Shown here in pieces: positions 7,807 to 15,691 of a stretch of DNA of 61,886 nucleotides. Within the stretch, counting starts at the first letter, position 1, and each line of letters begins with the position of its first letter. A program made the translations under genes and the position numbers. The notes beneath the pieces are model-generated. The model did not search any database, was not told the origin of the DNA, and saw only the letters and a program-made list of their open reading frames with translations. Source of the DNA: Oscillospiraceae bacterium (lineage in GTDB: Bacteria; Bacillota; Clostridia; Oscillospirales; Acutalibacteraceae); assembly GCA_910574935.1 (NCBI GenBank), contig CAJTCU010000017.1, positions 1-61,886 on the forward strand, written 5' to 3'.

Positions 7807-8240
7807 ATGAGTAAAATCGCAGTAGTTTATTGGAGCGGCACCGGCAACACCGAGGCTATGGCCCAGGCTGTTGTTGAGGGAGTGCAGGTCCAGGGTGGCC
7901 AGGCCGCGCTGTTCACCGCCGGGGAGTTTGACAGCGGCTTGGTCGGCTCTTTTGGCGCCATCGCTTTCGGCTGCCCCTCCATGGGCTCGGAGGAGTTGGA
8001 AGAGAGCGAGTTCGCGCCCATGTTCGCCGCCTGTGAGCCGGAGCTGAAGGACAAACCCATCGCCCTGTTCGGCTCTTACGGCTGGGGAGACGGCCAGTGG
8101 ATGCGCACCTGGGAGGAAACCTGCAAGTCCGATGGTGCGGTGCTGGCCTGCGAGCCGGTCATCTGCAACGAAGCGCCAGACGAAGATGCCTGGCCCAGTG
8201 CAAAGCGCTGGGCGGAGCGCTGGTCTTTGCGGGGAAATAG
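7807..8240 (+). pseudogene. Flavodoxin, frameshifted near the C-terminus
   Basis: The gene starts MSKIAVVYWSGTGNTEAMAQ; SGTGNTE is the FMN-phosphate loop. Further flavodoxin features are GCPSMGSEELEE and ALFGSYGWGDGQW (flavin-stacking loop). The frame is good up to about 8188 (DEDA). A one-base loss in the C-run near 8189-8194 then puts the normal end (AQCKALGGALVFAGK, stop 8238-8240) in another frame. As written, the frame runs on to 8304 with nonsense residues. Restoring one base gives 144 residues, the usual flavodoxin size, and the terminator at 8257 fits that end. Short-chain flavodoxins carry electrons under iron limitation. Only the last 15 residues are affected, so a sequence error is possible. 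Confidence 0.8.
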
Positions 8241-8256
8241 GGGAGCAATTATAGAT

Positions 8257-8302
8257 GGAGCCGGCCTTGAAGCTGTTCACGCGGCAGGCCGGTTCCGTTT
8301 TT
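8257..8302 (+). terminator. Intrinsic terminator after flavodoxin
   Basis: GGAGCCGGCCT (8257-8267) pairs with AGGCCGGTTCC (8286-8296) and is followed by GTTTTTG. It lies 16 bp after the restored flavodoxin stop. Confidence 0.75.
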
Positions 8303-8769
8303 GATGTGGGTGCGTTTTGCAAGCCCAGAATGTCCAAGATTCAAAACCTACAAATCAAAAAAAGCCATCTTCTGCTGGATCAGCTCCGATGACCTGAGCA
8401 CCTTCTCCATCTATCTTCCCGGTGATTCCCGGGCGGACTGCCTGACTGATTTTGGCTTGGAGCTGCCGGACAGCGTCCGTGAGTTAGCCAAAACTACCGA
8501 TGATTTCTATATCAATGTCAGCCGGGAAAACGCCGACCAGCTTCGTGATGTGGAGATGATCGTGGTCTACGGCGACGCCGCCAGTCTGGAGACAAGCCAG
8601 ACCGACCCCCTTATGAGCCAGATCCCCGCAATCAAAAACGGCGCGGTGGGCCTTTATTGACGACACCTCCGCTCTGGCGGGAGTGGCTTCCCCCAGCGTG
8701 CTGTCCATTCCCTACAACATCGACACCTATCTGAAGCTGCTGAACGATGCGGCCGAGGCAGTGAAATGA
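8301..8769 (+). pseudogene. Siderophore-binding protein remnant (FepB/FhuD type)
   Basis: Only the C-terminal part of an ABC iron-complex binding protein remains: FGLELPDSVRELAKTTDDFY, then LRDVEMIVVYGDA, SQIPAIKNGAV and, after a one-base shift near 8650, FIDDTSALAGVASPSVLSIP to LNDAAEAVK and TGA at 8767-8769. The signal peptide and first lobe are missing, with foreign sequence directly after the flavodoxin terminator. The stop overlaps the permease start (AATGA), the usual coupling of binding protein and permease genes. It is a clear pseudogene carrying both a deletion and a frameshift. Confidence 0.8.
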
Positions 8770-9660
8770 TCCGCAGGCGCACATTATGCCTGCTGTTCCT
8801 GCTGGTTTTCCTGGTCCTGTGCGCTGCGGCCTCCGTGTCATATGGAGCCAAACCCATCAGCCTCCACAGTATATTTGCGGCGTTGGGGCTGGGTAGCGGC
8901 CCAGAGTTTGAGGTCAGCGTGGTGCAGGCCCGCATCCCCCGCACGCTCTTCGGGGTGATCGCCGGGGCGGCCCTGGGCATCTCCGGCGCACTGATGCAGG
9001 CCCTTACCCGCAGCCCCATTGCAGACCCCAGTATTTTGGGTATTGACACCGGGGCCTCTCTGTTTGTGGTCAGCGGCATGGCGTTTTTCCACATCAGCAG
9101 CAACAGTCAATACATCTGGCCGGCCTTTGCCGGGGCGGCGGCCAGCACGGCACTTCAGTCCCTAGTGAACACGGTCATGCTTCCTGACACCCAGGTGATG
9201 GACCGTTTCTGTTTCTGGCAGACGGGCAGTATAGGCGGGGTGACCTGGGCGGATATTGGCGCCCTTTGGCCCTACCTGGCCGTAGGCTTCATAGCCAGCC
9301 TGCTATTGGCCCCAGCGCTGAACACCCTGGCCCTGGGGGACGAGGTCGCCACAGGCCTGGGCCTGAATGTGGCTCTGGTGCGGGGGTACAAGCGCTTTGG
9401 CCGGTGTGCTGTTGCGCGCGTCCGTCACGGCGCTGGCAGGGCCGATGGGCTTTGTTGGGCTGATGGTGCCCCACTTTATGCGGCTGCTCCTTGGGCCGGA
9501 TATGCGCTGGGTAATGCCTATGTCAGCCTTGGGCGACAGAGGCCTGCTGCTGGCCGCGCCAACAAGAAAAAGGATTTTGTGCGGTGATTCCCCGCCAGTT
9601 TCACCGCGGCGCTGTCCCCTTTCAGTCCCAGGGTTATCTGCCGCCAGGAAACCGCTCTGA
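8766..9660 (+). pseudogene. FecCD-type iron permease, broken
   Basis: The gene starts at ATG 8766. The first about 205 residues are a good FecCD membrane subunit: a TM near residues 6-26, ARIPRTLFGVIAGAALGISG, then LMQALTRSPIADPSILGI. Near 9390 the frame shifts, and the family sequence continues in another frame (SALAGVLLRASVTALAGPMG, FVGLMVPHFMRLLLGPD). After about 9540 further indels destroy the end: traces of an IPASFTAAL-like segment appear in yet another frame, and there is no ATPase gene after it. The partner binding protein is also broken, so this uptake system is dead. 9661-9741 holds nothing recognisable. Confidence 0.8.
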
Positions 9661-9741
9661 CATGGCGCACAATAAGCCGAGAAACGGTTCTGTGTCAAAA
9701 CAAATTTCAGTCAGCATATTTGGGGAATGTTATCTGTATTC

Positions 9742-10122
9742 TCAGTCTCCCTCCGCCAAGGTCCTGACCCCAAAGCAAAAATACAAAATATGGAACACCC
9801 ACACGCACCCTAGCACAACCCGCCCCACCGGCACAGCGTGCATCATGATAAACCCAATGGACATGAGAAGGGTCACTGTCACCATAATGCGCACCTTTGT
9901 CTTTTTCGTCATGCCCTTGCCCTGGACAAAGCTCTCCAAATTATCCTTATAGAGCTTCGTTCCCTTGAACCATCTGTCCAGTTTTTCCGAGCTGCGGGCA
10001 AAGCAGAACGCCGCCAGCAGCAGGAAGGGGAATGCGGGCATGAAGGGCAGCACGGCTCCCACCGCGCCCAATCCTACGCCAACGCACCCCAAAATGATGT
10101 ACCCGATTTTTCGAATTCTCAT
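9742..10122 (-). CDS. DUF454 (YbaN-like) membrane protein
   Basis: This 126-residue protein starts at ATG 10122, overlapping the end of the upstream gene by 4 bp. It has an N-terminal hydrophobic segment (IGYIILGCVGVGLGAVGAVL), then PFMPAFPFLLLAAFCFARSS and KLYKDNLESF. It has two more hydrophobic stretches near residues 80-115. This is the DUF454/YbaN pattern of a small inner-membrane protein of unknown function. It closes the minus-strand operon of two ABC half-transporters and the NO-associated protein. Confidence 0.85.
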   Translation of the reverse strand: MRIRKIGYIILGCVGVGLGAVGAVLPFMPAFPFLLLAAFCFARSSEKLDRWFKGTKLYKDNLESFVQGKGMTKKTKVRIMVTVTLLMSIGFIMMHAVPVGRVVLGCVWVFHILYFCFGVRTLAEGD

Positions 10123-10454
10123 GCCTGTTCCTCCATTCTCCGCTTCTCTTTTTTGGTTTCTGTCACGTGCCGTACCGCCTGCACCGGGCAGACAAGGAGC
10201 ATCCTGGGCCCGGAAAAGCGCATCACCGCCCGTATCTTTTCCCGCATTTCCGGCTTATAGCAATGCACCTTACAGTTGGAGCAGAAGGTCTTTGTCTCCA
10301 TAAAGGGGCAGTGGTCACTGCGCTGGCGGGCGTATTCAGCCAGGGCCGCGCATTCGGGGCAGAGCCTTTTTACACGGTGATTCTTCCGGCAGTACAGGGC
10401 AATCATCTTGGTAACCATGGCCTTTTCCCGCTCCCGCTTTGTGTTCGCGTCCAT
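10119..10454 (-). CDS. YgbA_NO family protein (nitrous-oxide-stimulated promoter family)
   Basis: The protein has 111 residues. The features MIALYCRKNH, CPECAALAEYARQR, CPFMETKTFCSNCKVHCY and RMLLVCPVQAVRH define the cysteine-rich YgbA_NO family, whose E. coli member is induced by nitric oxide. The Cys pattern suggests metal or Fe-S binding. It shares one base with the ABC gene upstream (stop 10454) and 4 bp with DUF454 downstream, so it lies within a tightly packed operon. The biochemical role is unknown. Confidence 0.85.
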   Translation of the reverse strand: MDANTKREREKAMVTKMIALYCRKNHRVKRLCPECAALAEYARQRSDHCPFMETKTFCSNCKVHCYKPEMREKIRAVMRFSGPRMLLVCPVQAVRHVTETKKEKRRMEEQA

Positions 10455-12109
10455 CAGCTCCGCCTCCCGTTCTCTACCGAATATACCCGGTCCGCGATAC
10501 GCATGGTGCTCTGCCGGTGGGACACCAGCACCACGGTCTTGCCGCCCCGCTCCTGGCCCAGGGACTTCAAGATTACCGCCTCGTTCAAACTGTCCAGATT
10601 GCTGGTGGGCTCGTCCAGGAGCATCAGCGGCGCATTGTGGAGAAAGGCTCTGGCCAGCCCCAGCCGCTGGCGCTCCCCGCCAGAGAGAGTTCCGCCCAGC
10701 TCACCCACGGGGGTGTCGTAGCCTTTCGGCAGGGTCATGATGAAGTCATGGACAGAGGCTTTCTCGCAGGCGGCAATGATTTCCTCGTCTGTAGCGTCCA
10801 GCTTTGAAATGCGCAGGTTATTTCGGATGCTGTCGTGAAACAGATGGGTCTCCTGGGTGACAAAGCTCTCCATGTCCCGGAGATTTTGGGTGTTGATCTG
10901 CCCCACGTCCCTGCCCGAAACCTGCACCTGCCCCGCCCCGGCCTGCCAGAAGCGCATGAGCAGCTTTAAGAAAGTGGACTTGCCGCTGCCGCTTCTACCC
11001 ACGATACCGACAACCTGACCTTTGGGAATGTATAGGCTCAGTCCGCTGAGTACCTGTTCGCCGCCATAGGAAAAGCTGAGATTTTCCGCCGCCGCGCCGG
11101 TGAACTCTGTCTGGGTCTGACCGCTGACCTCCTCCACCAAAGGCGCTTCGTCCAGGATATCCAGCACCCGGTTGCCGGCGGCAAAGGTGCTCTGCAAGGT
11201 GCTGCCCAGGTTCGCCAGGGCCACGCAAGGGCCGAAGCTGCTCATCAGGGCGATGGTTGGGAGGAGCACCCCGGCAAAGTCCACCTTCCCTCTACTGTAG
11301 AGCGCCGCCGAGAGGAACAGCATCGCCAAATCCAGCAGCAAAATTACTGTATTGGTGGCCGCCATGCTGTACCCCGCCTTACGCTTCATTTTGGACTGGC
11401 TCTCTGAGAGGGCCTCGGTGCGGACGTTCATTTGGGCAAGCCGGGCCTCCCCCTGGCCGTACTGAATGGTCTCGTTCAGCCCCCGCAGGCTGTCCAGTAC
11501 AAAGGCGCTCAGCTCCCCGGACTCCCGGCGGAACACCATGCCCACCTCCCCGCTGAGCCGGGAGGTAAAAATGGGCACGGCCACCCCCACCACGGCATAA
11601 GCGAACAGGGCCAGCAGCCCCAGCGCCCAGTGGTAGCTGCCGATAAACAGGCACATCACCACCGTGAACAGCCCGGCAATTGCCGCCGGGGAGATGGTGT
11701 GGGCGTAGAACACCTCCAAAAGCTCAATGTCCGAGGTGATGACTGAGATTAGGTCTCCCCGGTCCCTGCCCTCCAGCTTGGCGGGGCACAGGCGGCGCAG
11801 GGCGCGGAACACCCGGTCCCGGATGAGCGCCAGCAGCTTGAAGGCGATAAAGTGGTTGCACGCCTGCTCGGCATAGCGCAGCACGCTTCGCAGAAGGGCG
11901 AATGCTCCTGCGCAGAGGAAAATGGCTGTCAGGGTGAATGGTACGTCAAAGTGCAGCAAACCCAGCACCGCGTACCCGCCAAAGATCGTGATGAACGCCG
12001 CGCACAGGTGCCCGGCCAGGCCCATCAGGATGGCCAGCGCCATGAACCCGGCCAAGGGCCCCACCAGCCCCACCAGTTTCAGCATGACCTTGAATCCGCT
12101 CCGTTTCAT
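10454..12109 (-). CDS. ABC half-transporter (CydC-like), permease-ATPase
   Basis: The protein has 551 residues. An N-terminal six-helix exporter-type membrane domain (about 1-310) is joined to an ATPase with Walker A GRSGSGKST (371-379), ABC signature LSGGE (475-479), Walker B LMLLDE (495-500) and an H-loop near the C-terminus. Its partner ends one base upstream, so the two half-transporters are co-translated and probably form a heterodimer. The pair resembles CydDC-type exporters in layout, but no cytochrome bd genes are nearby. The neighbours (TetR, flavodoxin, YgbA_NO) suggest thiol, haem or siderophore traffic. The substrate is inferred only from context. Confidence 0.85.
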   Translation of the reverse strand: MKRSGFKVMLKLVGLVGPLAGFMALAILMGLAGHLCAAFITIFGGYAVLGLLHFDVPFTLTAIFLCAGAFALLRSVLRYAEQACNHFIAFKLLALIRDRVFRALRRLCPAKLEGRDRGDLISVITSDIELLEVFYAHTISPAAIAGLFTVVMCLFIGSYHWALGLLALFAYAVVGVAVPIFTSRLSGEVGMVFRRESGELSAFVLDSLRGLNETIQYGQGEARLAQMNVRTEALSESQSKMKRKAGYSMAATNTVILLLDLAMLFLSAALYSRGKVDFAGVLLPTIALMSSFGPCVALANLGSTLQSTFAAGNRVLDILDEAPLVEEVSGQTQTEFTGAAAENLSFSYGGEQVLSGLSLYIPKGQVVGIVGRSGSGKSTFLKLLMRFWQAGAGQVQVSGRDVGQINTQNLRDMESFVTQETHLFHDSIRNNLRISKLDATDEEIIAACEKASVHDFIMTLPKGYDTPVGELGGTLSGGERQRLGLARAFLHNAPLMLLDEPTSNLDSLNEAVILKSLGQERGGKTVVLVSHRQSTMRIADRVYSVENGRRS

Positions 12110-13837
12110 TTAGACGGCCTCCTTTCCGTAGTTCTCCAAAGACTGCTGGGCGTTCCAAAGGGCGGCGTAAGCCCCCCGCTTTTCCAGGAGCTGTTGATGC
12201 GTACCACGTTCCAGAATTCCCCCTTTTTCCATCACATAGATGCTGTCCGCAGCCGTTACATTGGCCAGCCGGTGGGAGATGAGGATTACGGTCTTTTCTC
12301 TCGCCAGCCGGTGTACTTCCTCCATGATGTCGTTTTCGCTCTCCACATCGATATTGGAGGTGGCCTCGTCAAAGATGTACACCGGGCTGTCATGGAGCAG
12401 CGCCCGGGCCAGGGCCAGCCGCTGCCGCTGGCCGCCAGAGAGGTTTGCGCCCTGCTCCGTGAGGGGCATATCCAGGCCCGTCTCCTGCAAGAGGAAGCCG
12501 TCCAGCTTCACCTTTTTTAGTGCTGTCCATAGTTCGTCGTCTGTGGCATTGGGCCTGCCCAATTGCAGGTTTTCCCGCACCGTGCCCTTGAACAGATAGC
12601 TCTGGTGGCTGATATATGTGATGTTTTTCATGAGACTTGATTCGGCAATGTCCGTGAGCTCCACGCCGCCGATTTGGATGGAGCCGGTATAGCCCCGGTT
12701 CCGTCCCATGAGCAGCCCGGCAACAGTACTTTTGCCACAGCCGGACTCCCCCACGATAGCGGCAAAGCCTCCTTTAGGCACAGCTAACTCGATGCCATGA
12801 AGAATGGGCCGTTCAGGCTCGTAAGCAAAGCCTAGGCCAGTACAGGTCATGGAGCAGTCGTTTGGGAAAGGCGCTGTGCCCTGCTCCGGCTCGGGCAAGT
12901 CCAGCAGGCGGAAAATCTTCTCGCTGGCGGCCATGCCGTTCATGGCAATGTGGAAAAAGCTGCCCAGCTGCCGCATAGGGATGAAAAAGTCGGCGGACAG
13001 CAAAATGATGAGCAGGCACCCGGCCAAATCCACCTGTCCGGTCCGGTACTGGGTCACGGAAAGCACCATCCCCAGGGCCGCGCCGCCGTAGGCAATCAGG
13101 TCCATGATGGTGATGGAGTTCAGCTGCATGGTCAGCACTTTCATGGTGATGCGCCGGAAGCTCTCCGCCTCCCGGTTCATCTCCTTCTGCTTGAACCCGT
13201 CCGACTGGTAGATTTTCAGGGTGGTCAGGCCCTGTAGGTTCTCCAGGAAGGTGTCGCCCAAAGCGGTGTACTGGCCCCAGTATTTGGCGAGCAGTTTTTT
13301 CGCCCAGGTCTGCACGGCGGCGATGGCAATGGGAATAAGAGGTACGCACACCAGGAGCACCACCGCCGAGGGCACATTCACCGTACACAGGTAGGCGAAC
13401 AGGGTCAGCGGGGCCAGCATGGCGTAGAAAAATTGGGGCAGGTACGCGCCGAAGTAGGTCTCCAGCTGGTCAACGCCCTCCACGGCTACCTGGACCACCT
13501 CGGCGGTGCTGGCGCTCTGGCGGTAGCCAGCCCCCAGCCGGAGGAGCTTGCGGTAGATAAGCTCCCGCAGGGTGCGCTTGACAGCCTTGGAGGACAGGTA
13601 CCCCATGCGGGAAGCCCCCACCGTGCAGGCAAAGCGGACAGCAACAGCTCCTGCCGCCACCGCTGCCGTCAGGCCGATCTGCCCGGTCTTGCCCAGAGCC
13701 AAACACGCCAAAAAGGTGGTTATGGCGGTCATCATGGCCATGTTTACCAGCAGGGAGAGCCATTGCAAGACTACGTTCCCGGCCACGTACTTTTTGCTTT
13801 CACGGACTGTACCGATCAGCCGCTTGTTGATCATCAT
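12110..13837 (-). CDS. ABC half-transporter (CydD-like), permease-ATPase
   Basis: The protein has 575 residues and starts at tandem Met codons at 13837. The membrane domain occupies about 1-310. The ATPase has Walker A GESGCGKST (363-371), signature LSGGQ (466-470), Walker B VYIFDE and an H-loop in ILISHRLANVT. It is the first gene of the minus-strand operon ending at 9742. A TTGACA/TAGAAT promoter with an operator dyad just downstream of the -10 lies before it (13904-13955). The next gene starts immediately after its stop. Both ATPase sites look intact, unlike many heterodimeric exporters. Confidence 0.85.
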   Translation of the reverse strand: MMINKRLIGTVRESKKYVAGNVVLQWLSLLVNMAMMTAITTFLACLALGKTGQIGLTAAVAAGAVAVRFACTVGASRMGYLSSKAVKRTLRELIYRKLLRLGAGYRQSASTAEVVQVAVEGVDQLETYFGAYLPQFFYAMLAPLTLFAYLCTVNVPSAVVLLVCVPLIPIAIAAVQTWAKKLLAKYWGQYTALGDTFLENLQGLTTLKIYQSDGFKQKEMNREAESFRRITMKVLTMQLNSITIMDLIAYGGAALGMVLSVTQYRTGQVDLAGCLLIILLSADFFIPMRQLGSFFHIAMNGMAASEKIFRLLDLPEPEQGTAPFPNDCSMTCTGLGFAYEPERPILHGIELAVPKGGFAAIVGESGCGKSTVAGLLMGRNRGYTGSIQIGGVELTDIAESSLMKNITYISHQSYLFKGTVRENLQLGRPNATDDELWTALKKVKLDGFLLQETGLDMPLTEQGANLSGGQRQRLALARALLHDSPVYIFDEATSNIDVESENDIMEEVHRLAREKTVILISHRLANVTAADSIYVMEKGGILERGTHQQLLEKRGAYAALWNAQQSLENYGKEAV

Positions 13838-13903
13838 GAGGATCTTCCTCTCACCGGTTTGTTAGCGGGCAATAACTATGTGCCAAGGGAAAGCGCACGC
13901 CAA

Positions 13904-13955
13904 TTAGCGTGCGCTAACTCACCTATATTCTACTAGGAGAAGAAGAATTTGTCAA
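13904..13955 (-). promoter_or_regulatory. Promoter and TTAGCG operator of the 13837 operon
   Basis: On the minus strand TTGACA (13950-13955) and TAGAAT (13927-13932) are 17 bp apart. Ten bases after the -10 is the perfect dyad TTAGCG-TG-CGCTAA (13904-13917). It overlaps a longer 9-bp inverted repeat (AGCGCACGC / GCGTGCGCT, 13892-13915). The position suits a repressor blocking the start site. Confidence 0.75.
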
Positions 13956-13963
13956 GAGGGGTT

Positions 13964-15691
13964 TTATCCCAGCGACCATTGTTGGCTCTCCGTTTGCAAC
14001 TTGACCATCCGGGCAAAGGCGCCATTTTCCCTCATCAGCTTCTCCGGACTCCCCATTTCAGCCACCGTGCCGCCAGCCAGCACCACAATTTTGTCGGCAT
14101 TCTCCACCGTCCTCATACGGTGGGCAATGATCAGCACCGTCTTTCGCTCCACCAGCCGGGAGATAGCCTGCTGGATCTCCGTCTCGTTCTCCGCGTCCAG
14201 GGAGGCGGTAGCCTCATCCAGCAGAATGATGGGCGCGTCTTTCAAAAGCGCCCGGGCGATGGAGATACGCTGCCGCTCACCCCCGGAGAGACTGGAGCCG
14301 TTTTCCCCAATCATGGTCTGATACCCTTGGGGGAGCTTGGCAATAAAGTCCTCGCACATAGCCTCCTGTGCCGCCCGCATGACCTCCGCGTCTGTTGCAT
14401 CTTTCCGGCCAATGCGGATATTCTCCAGGACCGTGTTGTTGAACAGGGTCACGTCTTGGAACACGATGGAGTAGGCGGTCAGGAGCTTTTCGGGGTCAAC
14501 CCGGCTCACATCCACGCCGCCGACGGTGATCCTGCCCCGGTCAATATCCCAGAACCGCGCCGCCAGCTTTGCGGCGGTGGACTTGCCGCCCCCGGAAGGG
14601 CCAATCAGGGCTGTGACCTCGCCCTGCCTGGCGGTAAAGGAGACGTCTTTCAGCACTGTCTCGCCAGTGTTGTAAGCAAAACCCACGTGGTCAAATTTGA
14701 TGTCATAGCCTTTGGGGGCAAAGGCCGCTTCGCCGCCCTGAGAGGGGCTCTGGTTTATCTCGTTCATGCGGTCGATGTTCACTTGCAGGGAGTTCATAGC
14801 AGCCAGATTTTGCAGGGAGAAGTTCATGGGCTCGTAGATGCGGGAGACCACCAGCAGGAACAGGAAGAAGGTCACCAGGGACAGCTCGCCGCTCATCAGG
14901 CGCATACTGCCCACCAGCGCCACCGAGACGATTCCCAGCTTGAGAATCATTTGTGCCGGGACCACAAACATGGCCGAACCCAATTCGCTTTTGATGTGCC
15001 GTACCTCCAGTACGTCGATTTTCCGGCCCAGGCCGTCCAGGTATTTTCCCTCGGCTTTACAGCTTTTCAAGTCGCGGAGGGTTTCCAAGCACTCCTGCAC
15101 CCCCTCTGCCACGGCAAGGTTTGCGGCGGTCTGCTTGCGTGTAAAGTGGTTTTGCGCTTTCTTGGAGAAACCTACAATTACCAGCGCAACCGGCAGTACC
15201 CAAAGGGCCGCAAGGGCCATCTGCCAGTCGTAGAACAGCAGGCTGGCGGCCACCAGGCAGGTGGAAATCACCGAACCGTAGAACTGTGGCACATAGTGTG
15301 AGAACATCTGCTCCGTTACCTGCACATCCCCCATAATGGTGTTTGTCAGGTCGGACAGGTCTTTCTTTCCGAAGAAAGAGAGCGGAAGCTGCCGCAGCTT
15401 CTCCGCCAGCCGGATGCGGCAGGCCCCGGATTCCCGGTAAGTAGAGAAGTAGGTGGCGTTGTATTTCCAGAACTCGGTGAGCCAGACCAGCACCAGCGCC
15501 CCGGCAATCCCCAGAACGTAAAGCATATATTGAGGTTGATCCTGGTTCAGAAAACTGCTCACCAGCAGATACAGCAGCCCCACCGGGAACATCAGTGCCA
15601 AGTCAGCCACGGCGCAGGCGGCGGTAGCTTTTACCAGCCCCTTCGCGCCCTCCCGGGAGAGGGCGAAACGTTTCATCAGTCGTTCAACCAT
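13964..15691 (-). CDS. ABC half-transporter, siderophore-importer type (IrtB/YbtQ-like)
   Basis: The protein has 575 residues. The membrane domain (about 1-315) includes LSFFGKKDLSDLTNTIM and SHYVPQFYGSVIST, which resemble the IrtB/YbtQ half of siderophore-importing exporters-in-reverse. The ATPase has Walker A GPSGGGKST (364-372), LSGGERQRISIARALL and IILLDEATASLD. It overlaps the upstream half-transporter by 8 bp, so a heterodimer is very likely. With the iron-related relics to the left, import or efflux of an iron chelate is the best guess. No siderophore synthesis genes are in the window, so scavenged siderophores are more likely. Confidence 0.8.
   Translation of the reverse strand: MVERLMKRFALSREGAKGLVKATAACAVADLALMFPVGLLYLLVSSFLNQDQPQYMLYVLGIAGALVLVWLTEFWKYNATYFSTYRESGACRIRLAEKLRQLPLSFFGKKDLSDLTNTIMGDVQVTEQMFSHYVPQFYGSVISTCLVAASLLFYDWQMALAALWVLPVALVIVGFSKKAQNHFTRKQTAANLAVAEGVQECLETLRDLKSCKAEGKYLDGLGRKIDVLEVRHIKSELGSAMFVVPAQMILKLGIVSVALVGSMRLMSGELSLVTFFLFLLVVSRIYEPMNFSLQNLAAMNSLQVNIDRMNEINQSPSQGGEAAFAPKGYDIKFDHVGFAYNTGETVLKDVSFTARQGEVTALIGPSGGGKSTAAKLAARFWDIDRGRITVGGVDVSRVDPEKLLTAYSIVFQDVTLFNNTVLENIRIGRKDATDAEVMRAAQEAMCEDFIAKLPQGYQTMIGENGSSLSGGERQRISIARALLKDAPIILLDEATASLDAENETEIQQAISRLVERKTVLIIAHRMRTVENADKIVVLAGGTVAEMGSPEKLMRENGAFARMVKLQTESQQWSLG

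Noticed and set aside
9965-12520. Long plus-strand frames opposite the ABC, YgbA_NO and DUF454 genes
   Set aside because: They are mirror frames of GC-rich genes, with no domains or ribosome sites.
10454-13837. Calling the ABC pair cydDC
   Set aside because: No cytochrome bd genes are nearby and the neighbours point to a TetR-controlled iron or redox setting; only the layout is CydDC-like.
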